A stretch of 64,000 bases of DNA from Larus michahellis (GCF_964199755.1 NC_133904.1:62001-126000); one strand, 5' to 3'. Counted from the first letter of the stretch, positions 13,301-28,300 are shown. A program made the numbers and translations. The notes: a model not told the origin generated them from the letters alone.

Positions 13301-16300
13301 CTCGTTCTGGACCTGGGATTAGCTGTAGCAAGCCATCTCATGCAGTTAATATCCTTATACCCATCTCTAGTTCATGAACATTCATACAGTCTGGCTGCAA
13401 ATCTCTTTAGTATAGAAAGATTCAAACCACCTGGGTAAGATCAGTTGATGCAGAATGCTCAGCTCTCCACTTCCAGTTTTGATTCCTGGCTTTCAGGACC
13501 AGTAATAAGCCCATTAAACAGATGTACAGGTTTTTTGAGACATGTATTTAATTGCACTCACCTGTGCTTTCTCTCTCTTGGCTCGAAGTAGTGTATCCTG
13601 GTAATGCTGTGCTACCTTTGGGGCTACACCCTCCAATTTTGCTGCAGGAATCTGTAAGGCTTGAATAGTCTTTTTGGTGTCCCCTTCATCCAGAGCTTCA
13701 TTGATAAGACCAATTGCCAAAATCCCTAGGGAGGAAGGCGTAGGGAGAGAAATACAAAGTTCCATTTTCAGTCACCAATAATCACAAACATTGCTTCAGA
13801 AGAAGAGTGCCATTAGTCCTTCCTAAACCAGGTATTGGCCGAGAACTGCTGTATTTTTAACAGAAAACATTATTTACTAGTAATGAAAGCAGGACTATTT
13901 CTCCACCTTAAAGTACTCATAATGCCTGGGCACTGCAATTAAAAAAAATGAATTAAAAAAAAAAAAAAAAAATCACTCAGGGAGACCACATGCATGGACA
14001 GAACTGAGTCCTCAGACATCCAGCTCAGACCTACTAGAAGAGAATTATCAAAGTCCAAATGGCCCAAGTGCACAGGTTACGGTTTTCCAAGATTCTGGCT
14101 TCTCTAGAAAGAAATCTTCACATGAAGCTAAAGATTTGCATGGACTACCATTTAAAAATAGAGTAACTTCATATTTTAGAAAACTCTTTTATTAAACATA
14201 TGTAGTATTAACTGTTATTATCAGAGATGCAGATGCTGTTCAAGTACAGTAAATTTTACCATTCAGCTAGCTAAATAAAAATAAACAAAAATGAATATCT
14301 TAGTGAGCTAAATGTGAAGAGAGTCTACATCATACATGCCCTACCTACAGGAAACATCTCCTGCAAATCACAAAATAACTTAGGTTGAGATGGACCTTGG
14401 AAGTCATCCAATTAAATTCCTTGCCTAAAGAAGGATGAATTCAAATCATGGTTTGATCAGTGCAGAGCAAAGAAATCTTTTAGACAAAAGGAAGTAAGGA
14501 GCTCAGTGTGGAGATTTCCAACTTTGGCTAACATACACAAAGATTGCGACTTTTTCTTCTATGCAGGAAAAGAATCACAAAACAAAAGTTTATATGAAAA
14601 ACAACATCTTAGGGAAGAGGTGGTATTTGGATGGAGTAGAGATTAGGGAAAAATATACGTTGAGGACACTGCAAGAACCAGGATCACTACAATGATGGCA
14701 TGGCTTCTGTCAAAAAGCAGCTATAACAACAGTTTGACGTAGGAAAGGGCACAGAACGTAAGCTGCCGTTCTCTCCGATTAGTTTGCTAATACGGGCATG
14801 ACAAGACTACTCCCACGGAACAGCAACATGCTACAGCTCCTCACTAGAAAGCAGTTTTTAATTTGAAACTATCTACAAGGATAGTGGAAATGAAAAATAC
14901 GTATGCTCGTTGGCCCCGAGTACCTTCTCAGACTGATTTAACTAATTCATAGACAGGAGATAAAAAGTGTTCTTGCATGAGGACGTAAATGAAGCAGATC
15001 AAAGAATTGAGAAATTCCCTGTGAGAACAGCTTATCTCATTACAGGATTCTCTGCACCTTTTTTTACAGGGTAAGGAGTGTTATAAGAGACAGGTGTTGG
15101 GACTACACAAACTTTTAGACTTCTGCTGTGACCTCTTACATAGATAAGACACTATGAGACTAACATCTTGTCCTGTGCACACACCAGTGTGAGCCCGTGT
15201 TTGTGTGGTTTCAACAAATCTGCTCACGTGACCCAAACAGGAAAACCAGTGTCTATTTGGAGATCCAGGAAACAAGTTAATCAAGATAGCAGCCTCTTAA
15301 ATTAAAATTTAACCCTCTATGAAGTCCTTTCAAGATGAAACACGAATTGCCAACTACACAACAAGGAGCGGCAGAAGACAGCTGTCTGTCTCAGCGTACA
15401 ATAAAAACCCTATCATCGCCTCCACATTTCAGAGAAACCTCCCCCCTCTTACAATGCAGGGCTTTGCGCTAAATATTATAAAGATGGCTTGAAAGTAAAT
15501 TCCACGCTACTTGCATATGCAGGAGGTCGTCAGTACTAGTCCTAACCAAAAATTATGGTCCCTTAATGAAACTGGGGAAAAAAAAATTAATAGATAATTA
15601 AACCACCTGATACTGAACCTCACAAGTATCTACCTAAGAGTAAGTTAACTGTAAGCTTAATTGTGCTATTTTCAAGGACTCACCTATCTCCACTCTGCAT
15701 TTTAAGTCGATTAATACCGTCTTAAGAGAAAGGAGAATTACTCCAATTTTCTGTTTTGCTGAAATTTTCATCATTACGCTCAATCCCAGCCTTTTATCAC
15801 TGCTAAAAGACACTTATTAATGCCAACGCTACTAAAAAATATAAATAAAAAAAAAGCAGAACTAGAAGAAGCACAGAAGAACACCCATTCACATTTCTCA
15901 GCTTGCATCAGGAATTTTTTCTTTCATGAGTATTTAAGTTATGGTACTTGCAGTTGCTGCGTACACTTTTAACTTCTATGGGGCTTTGCATGTTTTCCAA
16001 TCTGGGATTTTTTTTTTCCACTTTACCAATATTTCACACTAAAAGGCAACAGCTGTGCAGGCATATTCTTCTACTGGTCAGGAGGTCAGTTATCAGTCAT
16101 TTCAGCTGTTAAAGATACTGATTTTAACAACTAGTGATCATATGCAATGTTAGAACAGAAAATAAAAGCTTCTCATTTCCTGACGGAACTAACTGTAAAT
16201 AAAGCAATTAACCTCTTAAAAGATCAGCACTTTCCATTTCAACTCTGAATTGTGATTTGGGTCCCAACATATGGAAATCAGAATTTGAATGGCGTCAAAC

Positions 16301-19300
16301 TGATGAGACAATTAAATGTCCTTTGAAAAAAAAAAAATCTGTACCAAATGTTTTAAGCAAAAACATTTGAACTGTTGAACAGACAGCATTTCAGAATAAA
16401 CTTTTTTGGGCACCTCTGTTGATTTATCAATGAATCAAAGTCACTGCAAAAGCCTATTTCTTCAATGCAATATTAGCACTACTGGTCTTCAAAGAAGCTG
16501 TCATTCGGAAGTAGTGTTAATGCACCCAGGAGTTAAAGGCCCGACAATAAGACCCAGACAGACTCATCTCTCTGTTGTTCATTCAAGCTCCTCATCCACT
16601 GTAGAAATGCGTCTGACAGATCCTTACATCTGAGAGTCATCAACACAAAGATGGGTATCTTATCTTGCATTTGCGGGTCAGGTTACCCACAGATAAAGAG
16701 TAGAGGGGGATCCTGGACAGAGTCCATGGAACTTCCACTAACTGCAAAGGTAAAAAGGCCAAAGCACATTCCAAAGGAGGACTAAAAGGGAGACGAGGAA
16801 ATCCTGAACAGGGCAGAGATTGAAACCAAAGAGATAACAAGACTTCAAGAAAAGTCACTTCCACTGAACGCAGCAAATTAGGAAAGAGGATGGAGTACTC
16901 CAAGACTGGGCTGGCTACAATTAACTCAGATTTTGGTAACAGTAGTTTTCATTAAATTTAAGGGATTGAAACAAAATTAGAAAAGATCCTAGACTAATCT
17001 TAGACACTGATGGCAGACAACGCATTTTGTTACCCAAAAAGGGTTGAAATTTGCATTGGAAGGATTAATAAACTGTTTGGAGATGCTGATTTCAATACCA
17101 CAGACACTCCTGACTGCCTGGTCTCTCCATCAACAGTCCTGCTACAAAGCCCTTTATATTACAGACCACCAAGTCTTGCTCACAACTAAGACCTTCCTAG
17201 ATATCTAACGTATGACACAACTATAAGTCAATCAATAACTCTTTGTATTGACTTGCACCTAATTTTAGCACTCCTTGTGTGCTAGAACCATTCTAGCATG
17301 AATCAAGCAGAAAAACTTACTTTCATGTTCTTCATGCACAACTATGTTCACACGATCAATACACGACTGGATATCATTCCATGTGATAAATTCATTTCCC
17401 TCTGCACGTGTTTGAGCTTTCAGCTTCATCAAATCATCGATATACCTGTCGAAGAACAAAACCCAACAAACATCACAAGGCAATCATCTGGCCAGGGAAC
17501 ACACAACACAGCACGAGAACTGTACACAAAGTGGAAGAGGTTAACACAAGGGTTGAAACTGGAACAAATATGAATGGGGGGGAAGACAAAGAGGAAAGGC
17601 TGCGTGCAGGATGACCATCCCAAACATGAAATAATCAACAAAAGCACTAAACCACTAAATGAGGGTCCAGGACAAAGAACATGATGGATGAGCTGGTGCA
17701 GTATTAGCGACAACTGAATGGCACCACAACATAGCTTTAACGTGAAATACACGAGAAAATGTTGAGAGACAGCACAGAAATCAGACCTGTAGGAAATCAC
17801 AAAAGCAAGATGCAAGAGCCAACAGAGATTAAATCAATACCATAATAAATAACGTAGAGAGAACATAAAGGGTAAGAGAGGAAACAAATTTTCAAAAAGT
17901 CACAGAATAGAAGCAACATCAAGGACAGACATGATCCTTGAAATATCCACCTCTGAGAGTTCTCATCCTCAATGTTTGTAAGTCCGGTGACAGGACTGCT
18001 CAGTTGTTTCCACACTGTGTTCACATCCCCTGAATCCAAAGCCCTGTTGATCAGGGCCACAGAAGACAGCATCTCCACAGCAACAGATAATTCCGGATGG
18101 GTGAGGTTACCCTGCACACAAAGAGGACAACAAATTAATTCCTCTCGCTCCTTACTATTGCTGCCCACAGAACGGAGTAGTTGTCAGAACAGACATAGAA
18201 CAAAGCAAAGGGACAACCTTTACGACATAGAAGCAGAAAGATGAGCATCATAAACAGAGCTAGAACACCAAGTAAGAGATTAAAGTAGAATCTTACAGGG
18301 CCACGTAGCTCAAGGTTTAGGGATTAAACTTCATGCCAGAACACACTGAACACCAAAACAGTTCTATGAAGACTCAACACAGGTTTGTTCCAGAGAGCAC
18401 ATTTAACGAAACAGACAAAGTAGAGACGGTGATCCATACCAACTTCCAGAAATAAGAGGGAAGGCGGTACTTACTTCAGGACTCTGTTGCTGCAAAGTGG
18501 CGAGCTCCCTTTGGTAAAGATCTGCAGCAAATGCATACACCTCTGGTAACTGGGCCTCTGGATTCATCATTTCTGCCACAGTCTTCTCAGCATCACCCAT
18601 TCGAATTGCAGAATTAATTCTGGCTACTGCTGCCAGCCCTAGAAGTTCAAAGAGGCAGCATAAAGAACGAGGAAGACAGACAGCTGAATCCCCAGTAATA
18701 AGAGCATTTTTATTCTACTCGATAATCAGATACCTAACAATAAAAAGAATAATTCCCTTAGCTGCAGGAAATGAGTGAAGTTTTCTGATCCATACTTCCC
18801 CAGATAGTCTTCCATTACTACAAACAACTAACATACATAATTGCCGCCTTTAAAACAATGCTCACGTGTAAAACCAGTTCACCTTTTTGCCTGGTTATCA
18901 AAGAATTGTTTCACCATTTCAGTCTTCTGATAGTAAGAAGCCTCATAATTGCAAATTTTTGGATGAATGAGTAGTAACAACTTTTTCTTCCTGTCTACAT
19001 TTATCTTGCTCAAGGCAGTAACAGGCATCCTATCGTGGGTACATGTTGGCTAACTTTAAAATAGCACAAGCAGGTTAGCAAACACCGAGCTCCATGCTGA
19101 GCAAGGCTGCATCGTAGTTATTAGGCATTCACTACTTTCCTCTTGTATTCTAAACCCTCTCTCCCCAGATTTCTAGTAGTCTCCCTTCTACCTATTACAA
19201 ATTGAACTAATTGCTCCTGCACAGCCAGAACTGAACATTCTTCTCCAAAAGAAAAGCTCTGCATGGTGTCAGAAGCATCAATCAAAAAACAATCAGCCAT

Positions 19301-22300
19301 CGTGATCTGCATTTTATTTGCTACCTGATATTTAGAAACAGTTAAAGGTTCTGCAGCTCAAACCAAGTAAGTTTCATGTCAACAGTCATCAGATAACCCA
19401 GCATTCACACCTCATGGAGCAACCCAGATTTCCTTCACAGACCCACGGCACAAAAACTCTTACAAGCATTCTAGAAAAAGAAGTTGCTTAAGGCAGATGC
19501 AAAAGTTCCGTACTTCTTAATATTTCAAATTATATGCTGTTATCTCCAGCAGTATTGTAACAGCTGGATAAAAGACTCTATAAGTCATCATGGCAACCGT
19601 CTCTAATGATCTTAGCAGCCATGATGTACTTAAAGAACATTCATAATGGTTTGAGAGAGACTTCACATATCCCCGCATAGACCCAAATATTGTGCTGTCT
19701 CATCCTTTTGATCACATCCGTGGTCACTTTGCTGCAATAATTTCTGCTGATCCTTACTTCGCTGATACTGTTGTGCTGCAATGTTAGCAGCATCCACTCC
19801 CAACTGCAACTCTTCCTTCTGCAGAGGACCTGTAAGGCCAGCCTGAGAAAAAAAAAAGAAACCAGGAGGGTGAAATGATGACAGCTTATTCAAGTAGCTC
19901 AGTAAAAAGAAAAATACCCTAGCTTTTCCTTAAAACACTCTAATGCCCCAGGCATAGCTTCTGCAAACAAAGAATGCCACATACGTGAGGAAGACAGAAA
20001 TTACTCATTAGATTCTCAGTTCATACGCTGATACGTGTACAACCTGACCCCTTTTACAGTATCAGGAGTGCAGCATCATGAATCTCCACAGTGAAAGTAT
20101 TATATGCTTATCTGACAGGTATTTATAAAACACAAACATCCACATTATTTGTGCACTGACAATAGTAAAATGAGAGGGAAGATGCATCTATATTATATAA
20201 CGGTTCTACACACACACAAGTTAGTATTTTAAGGTTTGGTGAAAAGTATTTTAATTATATATACGTACATACAAGCATTATACTGGCCTTTCATACGCAG
20301 AGATGAAAACTAAAGGATAAATATGCTTACTATATGCTTCTGTCTTTTAGCCCTAACTTTTTCAAACCAACACTAAACTAACACAGGTATACAGCAAGTC
20401 ATTCGTATACTGTGCTATGGTAAAAGGGACAGCCGGGGGGAAACCTCATGAATCAGGGTAATCTAAACTTTTCCATACCTCCTGTTTCTGTTGTCTATCA
20501 CTCAAAAACTGCTTAAAATACCAATCACAATTTTCTCGTAGCAATCCTCGGAGCCCCAGAGATGGTGTTGCCAGTGCTTCATACAGTGCTAATGCGTCTC
20601 CTTGTTCCAAAGCTAGGTCAATCTTTGATATGGCGGCATGTGCTAGCAACAGTAAAGCAGAGTTTTGAGCGAAACATCAAATGAGAAAGTCCCGTGGTTT
20701 TTATAACCTACTGCTCAGGAAGAAATACTCTTAGACCTGACGGGTAGCAAGTTAGGTATGTAATCTGAATGGAAGAACTTTCAAAGTCCATTGCAAAGTA
20801 GCGCTTGAAAAAGGGGCTGGAGGTTGGAAATAGCATGCATTACTCAAGATGAAAACTGGGGGGGCCAGCAACATGGACACTCCATTTCCTAAAGGAAGGG
20901 CAACGGAAGTCAAAATGAATTCAGCTTACAACTATGTACTAACAATGAGTTAAAAAAAAAAAAAAAACAAGCCAAAATCACCACCACCAAAAGACCCCAC
21001 AAAAAACAGGAAAGCTGCCTTCCACTTTTGCTAGCATTAGAGAGCAAGGAGGAACACAGGTATTGTTTTTAAGTACTCTTTTAATTAAGACTATTACTTT
21101 AGCATGATACCTACTGTTCACTTTATTGATGTTTCCCTGAATCTCAGCTTGAGTCAGAAGTTCTTCATACACATCTCTCTCTCTCTCTGAATTTTCTGAG
21201 GCGATCTGAAGATGAAATAAAAACTAATCAGTGTTTCTACAGTTTTCTTCGCCCTCATAGACCTTTTCACTGAAAAGATAAGGGAGAATAACTGTATATC
21301 TATATAGAGATATGATAGGTCATAAGCTACCTCTACACATGCAAAAAGTAGCCCTAGAAGTAAACACATATGAAGTAAGCACACTCACGCTCTGATAGAG
21401 ACAGCCTAGAAACACCTTATTTCAATGTAGTGGCTCAATATGAACACACGGTAGAGCACAGAAAGCAGTACACATAGCTAGACATTCGATATACAGCATT
21501 CAGAAACAACATTGATCCCTTCTGAGAGCACCAGTCAGTTTCGCTCATCATTTCATTGTTAGGAAAATGTATCTGTATTGTATGAAAAGAGAGGGATAGC
21601 ATTGCCAACATATAAAGGCTGACACAAGTTCTGCATCTATGCAGCCCATATTTCAGACAGGTAAACAGAGTAACACAGCTAACTGCTGCCTATCTTCTAC
21701 AATAGGAAGACAGGTTACTGGGGTACATATTAGAATACCACCAGGGGTAAATCCACCTAACACTATACATACAAGACTGTAACACGCATTCTGTGAATTC
21801 CCCACAGTTTACACTTCAATACAAAATTGCAATGCATGCAAACAGATGGTTTGAAAGAAGAACTGATCTACCCTATTTTTAGCGTTCTCCATTTTGTCTT
21901 GCTTTGCTCTGTACAGTGTGTCTTGGTAAGTGGATTCCAGTTGATCATCAAGATTTATTAGCATGGCATTAGGATTCTTCATTGCCATAAGAGTGTCAGC
22001 TGGAACCTGGTGGTCGATTGCTTCATTAATGGCAATGACAGCAGCATGTACTGAAAAACAAGTCACAGTCTGCCAGTTGGTCCCAAACACAACAACTCTG
22101 TTAAAAATTGAGAGCTTAACTGGAAAGAGCATAAGAATTATCTGGAAATTAACTGGAAAGCAAACGAATTATCAAAGTACCTCTCATCCCATGATGGCTT
22201 TGTGTTCTTGACAAAAGATGGCAGACTCCTGCCTAGTACAATACTTTAGCTAGTCTAATCATCATGTTCCACAAAGAAAATAAAACAAAAATACAAAAGG

Positions 22301-25300
22301 GAAAGAAGAAAACCCTCCTCCCAGTCTTCCCAAAGCCCTATCAAAAGGGCTGTACTGTCTTACAACAGGGGGCATTAAAACCAACACCTAAAAAAATAAA
22401 TAATCTAATCTGCTGATTTGAATAATCACATAAAATGAAACTCCATTTTTCCTTACATGCTGCTTCATCCACAGAAAGTTCATTTGCAAGAATTCCCCCA
22501 ATCTTGCTGAAGGCAGGCATCTGAATACCATACTTCTCCAGTTCAAGCCTCATATTACTGATTTCCTCCTCTGAAACAAACATAAAAACAGCATTAGAGG
22601 CTCAAATGCATTAGGAATCAGCACTGCTATACCAACTGCCGCTACGAAAAAAAAAATAGGATAACTAGAATAAATTACAATTACTGCTTAAATAATACTT
22701 TGAACGTAACTCAGCAAGTGAAACAAAGTAAGTGACAACTGATAGACATTTTGTATACTTTCCTAAAATCTACATTTCTCCAAGAAACGCCTACGGGAAT
22801 ATTCGGTAGTCTTCCTCACTAGAAAACAACACATGACTCTCATGAGGAGCTGGAAACAGACTCCATCATTCTGAGGTGCCTCACTACTGCTGCCAACAGG
22901 TCAGGAACATGCACAGGCAATATTTTAGCATTCTTTTTTTCCCCGCAGAGAGACTATGCTGAGAAAAGCGAATGGAGGATATTGAGACATGCTCAAATAC
23001 CATACAGATCAAAAAGAGAGTTGATAGCTCAGTATTTTAGAGGTACAATCAAAAACTGCTCTGCAGGAAGGAAGATAAAGTTTATGCACCTTTTAAATTA
23101 GATGCGTGCCCTCAGACAGGAACCTCACTAATGCAAAACATAGAATTTTACACTTTTGCAAAAATCTGAAGGAACTGACACCTTGAGGAAGACGCAAGAC
23201 TTTGTGCTGGAATCTCTTGCAGCAGATCAGCTGGCAAACTCTTCTTCAGCTGATGGCACCTCTACTTTAAACCGCCAAGGGAGGTCAGAACTGCTTACTA
23301 ATTTCCAAACCGAAACCTCTCCCAAGGGGATGGAGGCAAGGTCTAAGCATCTTACCACAGGGGCAAAAAAGTTAAGGGGCTGTTCTTTGCAAAAGTAATG
23401 ATTAGCAAACCAATGGCTATTTAGCAGCCTGGCTCAGAAGCACCCAAACCAAACCTTTTTCTTAAATTACTACAACTCCTCACAGACATTAATTTTGAAT
23501 TTTATTTGCATTTAGGATAACAACAATAACAATCCTTTAATTATCTATATAATGTCTAGTAGAGTACGAGATAAAGTCAGCACACATATCGGTACTTTTT
23601 TTTTTTTTTTACTTTTTTTTTTTTACCTGTGAAGTCCACCTTCCCGTATAAATCCTGAATCTGGGGGGCAAGACCCAGTTTGAACAGGTACAGGCTAGAA
23701 AAGAAAATAAGCAAATACTTAGAACTAGTAATTCTTCCTTATGGTTCTGACAAAGACACAGATAATTTTAGGAAATAGAGATTCAAGGAGCCACTCAGGT
23801 AAACCAGCGTAACAGCTCATAAACACCAAGAGTGAGCGGACTCCTCTCCTCCCCCCTCAGCTGCACGTAACTGGTCCACCACCCTGACTTCAGAATTACA
23901 GAATGTCTGAGGCTAGGAAGGGCGTTCCCAAGTTCACCTTGTTCAAGCTCCCTTCTCAAACAAAGTCACATAGGACCAGGTTCCCCAGGATCATGCCCAG
24001 ACAGCTTTTGAATATCTCCAAGGGTGGAGACTCCACAACCTCTCTGGGCAACTTGTGCCACTCTTTGGTCAGCCTCACAGTAAATGAAGTGTTTCCTCAT
24101 GTTCAGAGGGACCCTCCAGTGGTTCACTTTGTGCCAGTTGCCTCTTGTCCTGTCATGGGGCACTGCTGAAAAGAGCCTGGCTTCACCTTCTTTGCACCCT
24201 CCCTTCAGATAGCTGCACACATCGCTGAGATACCCCGAGCCTTCTCTTCTCCAGGCTGAACAGTCCCAGCTCTCCCGACCTGTCCTCACAGGAGTGCTGC
24301 TCTAGTCCGCGAACCACCTTAGCGACCCTTCCTTCAACAGTCTCCAGTACGTCTGTGTCTCTCTCCTGCCAGGGAGCCCAGAAATGGACACGGTACTGCA
24401 GGTGTGTGGAGAGGGTCAGTGTGCTCTTACCGGGGGCTGAGGAGAAGGTAAGTATGCACTAAGCTGATCTGGCTCAGTAAAATGGTGTTAATGTAGTCAC
24501 TTGGAGCGTGACGAGAAACGGAACTGCTACAAAGGAGAGATGAATCCATACATCTAAGGACAAATGGGACTGGGGAAAGAGTGGCACCTTCTCTCCTTTT
24601 TGTCTGTCGTGCCAGCTCAGCACAGATCGTGGAAATGTACCCCCTATTAAAAGATCTGATTATATAGGAACACTAAAAATAAACTATTAATAAAGTACAT
24701 ATCCATTCCTCCAGTAAACTCCGTTTTAATGTGATTGAAAAATAGAGGGTAAGCAATTTCACCTTTGCAAATAACCTCAACGTGTCAAATCTAAATCTCC
24801 AACCTTTATAAATCTAAGCAGTTTTTTCTTCTTACGAAACAAAACCAAAGACAAATACCAGACAGGAACATTTCTGACCTACGGACTGTCAACAAAACTG
24901 CATTCTAGATCTTTATTTCCTAACTAGAATATACTTTGGCACTAAGCCTGAAAAAATAACAAGTTCTTACAGAACATCCTTTTCCATATATTTATATTTC
25001 AGAATTACTCTTCTCCCCTTGATAAGTAAAATTATGTTAAAATCTTGAGGAAGCTGCCCTTGCAGAGAAACCGGCTACAGAACATTTTGGCCAAAAAGGT
25101 TCAAAAATTTCAAAAAAAAAAAAAAAGTAGTATGAAAAAAGGTATTATTAGATGAAAGATTTTAACTTCTACAGTCTTTAACTTCTGGGACCATTTGCAT
25201 CTATTAGTTTTGCTCCCTGAATTAAATTTCTTTTCCTAATACATGATCTAGGAGGAGTACAGCAACAGCAACTTAATTTTCCTGGGAAAGCTGTTGATTT

Positions 25301-28300
25301 TCCACGATTCAGACGACTGTCTGGGGGGGGGGTGGGAATGGCCAGGATATAACCAAGAACACGTAACAAGAATGTATGCCAGCCAACTCCTGGCGTAAAG
25401 CAGCTGCAGTAGCTACCACAAAGCTGCCAGCAAGCAAAGAACTTTGCCATAACCTATAGAAAAAGGAGCACTGTTCTTGACAGTGGCATACCCCACCACA
25501 GGCCCTCTCCTCACTGTTCTATAAACTCCAAATAACTTACTCTAGAGAGATCTCATTTTAGATCTAAATTTGGGATCAAGCTCTCTTCTATAAATACTAA
25601 TTTCATCTACAGCAATCTGAAATGTCAGATAAAATTCAGATAAATGCAATCCATCTCTATGGAATTTACACTGGCAACAGAACAAGCCATTCCTGAGAAC
25701 TGAAACCGAGCAAGCAACAGATGAAGACCTAAATGTATACAATCCAGCATTCAATCACATAATAAATTCTACAAAAGGAATCCTTTTTAAATAAAAATCT
25801 CAACATGTTCCAAAAGCCACACTTGCATTCAAACCAGCTAGCCAGGAGAGGGAAAAAAAAAAACCCCAAACCAAAAAAAATCCCCAAAACATCAAACACA
25901 CATGCAACGTGCCATCCTGTCAAATTGAAGAGCACAGCATCAACAAATGAATCCTCCCAGTTTTTTCAAGAAAAGTTATCCTACTTGGTCTATCTGAGAT
26001 TTTAAAATTTAGGAGACCTTTCAACAACAGCTCCTGCTTGATCACTTACTATGGTCATCAAGATACCCATGTTGCAGTACAATGCTGCGACCGCACTGGC
26101 TTTCATTCAGTGATCTGACTGATCCCTAGATAAACTACTGTTTTCCTTTCTCACAAACACCTTTGAGGGCTTCGGGCTTTCCTTTAAGCCCCAAATTGTT
26201 TAGCTCTGCCTCAGACAGCAAAGAAGGGCGAGAATTCGGATGGGAAGGTAGTAATCACATCATACTTGACTGGTTCTTTTTCCATCTGTATCTGATTTGG
26301 CCACTGCCCAAGGCAAAATACTGGCTTCATGATCTTTGCTCTGACCTGGTAAGATTGGTCTGCTAGAAAATTCATCCCCATCCAGCCTTCAGTTCAGATC
26401 TGTCCCCTCTCGCCTTTCAGTTTTGCAGAAAGACTTCAGAAGCAATTAGATCTGTGCCTAGCACGCCTTACCTGAGTGCATGAATACAATAGATACAGCG
26501 TGGCATGTTCTTGCGGTCATAGATATCTGTAGTTTCTGGGTAGAATATCTAAAGATAAAACAAAAGTTAGTCTGAATTATATTCACTCTCTACAACCAAA
26601 ACGCATAACTGTGACAGGTCCAATTCTTTGGCAGTATACTAATGAAACAGCCCACACAACGAAACTCTTCAAGCTTCTCTGCCCTGGCCCAACATTTCTC
26701 CTACTTGAAGTGCCAATCCTACTTGAAGTGCCAATCCTTCCTTTTGTTTCTACCACCCAAACCAGTGCTCCTCTTTTCCTGCCCATGTTCTACACACATG
26801 AATGAGTACACCCTTTCTTTTGTGTGCTTTTGTGTAGTTTGGGTTGGAAGAGAACTTTAAGGGTCAATTAGTTCAACTCCCCTGCATTACAGAATCACAG
26901 AATGGTTCGGGTTGGAAGGGACCTTAAAGATCATCTAGTCCCAATCCCCCTGCTCTGGGCAGGGACACCTCCCACTAGACCAGGCTGCTCAAAGCCTCAT
27001 CCAGCCTGGCCTTGAACACCTCCAGGGATGGGGCACTGACAACTTCCCTGGGCAACCTGTTCCAGTGCCTCACTACCCTTACAGTAAATAATTTTTTCTT
27101 GATACCCAATCTATATCTGCCCTCTTTCAATTTGAGGCCGTTACCCCGTGTCCTATCACAACACTCCCTGATAAAGAGCCCCCCCCCCATCCTTCCTGTC
27201 GGCCCCCTTTAGGTACTGGAAGGCCGCTATAAGGTCTCCCTGGAGCCTTCTCTTCTCCAGGCTGAACAACCCCAACTCTCTCAGCCTGTCCTCACAGCAG
27301 AGGGGCTCCAGTCCTCTGATCATCTTTGTGGCCCTCGACTGGACTCGCTCCAACAGGTCCATGTCCTTCTTGTGCTGAGGTCTCCAGAGCTGGATGCAGT
27401 ACTCCAGGTGGGGTCTCACCAGAGCCAAGCAGAGGGGCAGAACCACCTCCCTCGATCTACTGGCCACGCTTCTTTTAATGCAGTCCAGGATACGGTTGGC
27501 TTTCTGGGCTGCAAGTGCGCATTGCCTGCTCATGTTGACCTTCTGGTCCACCGGCACCCCCAAGTCCTTCTCCTCAGGGCTGCTCTCAAGCCATTCTCCG
27601 CCCAACCTGTATTTGTGCCTGGGATTGCCATGACCCAGGTGCAGGACCTTGCACTTGTCCTGGCTGAACTTTATGAGGTTCACACAGTCCCACCTCTCAA
27701 GCCTGTCAAGGTCCTTCTGAATGGCACCCCTTCCCTCCAGCGTGTCGACCGTGCCACACAGCTTGGTGTCGTCAGCAAACTTGCTGAGGGTGCACTCAAT
27801 CCCACTGTCCATGTCACCAACAAAGATGTTAAACAGCACTGGTCCCAGTACTGACACACCGGTCCCAGTACTGACGATGCAAAAACTCTGCACGGAGCAG
27901 ACATCTTCAGCTCTCCATCCCTTAATCTCCCAGCCTGTATGGATACCGGCGGTTGACCTAACCCAGGTGCAGGACCCTGCACTTGGCCTTGTTGAACCTC
28001 ATGAGGTTCACATGGGCCCACTTCTTGAGTCCGTCCATGTCCCTCTGGATGGCATCGCATCCCTCAGACATGTCAACTGCATCACTCAGCTTGGTGTTGT
28101 CCGCAAACTTGCTGAGGGTGCACTCAACCCCACTGGTTATACCATTGATGACCAAGATATTGGGTCATGAGGTATTAGCAAGGACTTCGGTGAAAGCCAA
28201 GAGGTGAAAAAAATACAACAAAAGCAAGAAAAGAGGACTTTGTTCTGATTAAATAGGATTGAGAAGTAAGAGAAGAGATAGTGACAAAGGGAAAGAGGCC

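Noticed and set aside
27372..27854. Open reading frame of 160 codons on the plus strand
   Set aside because: Antisense shadow of the CR1 reverse transcriptase.
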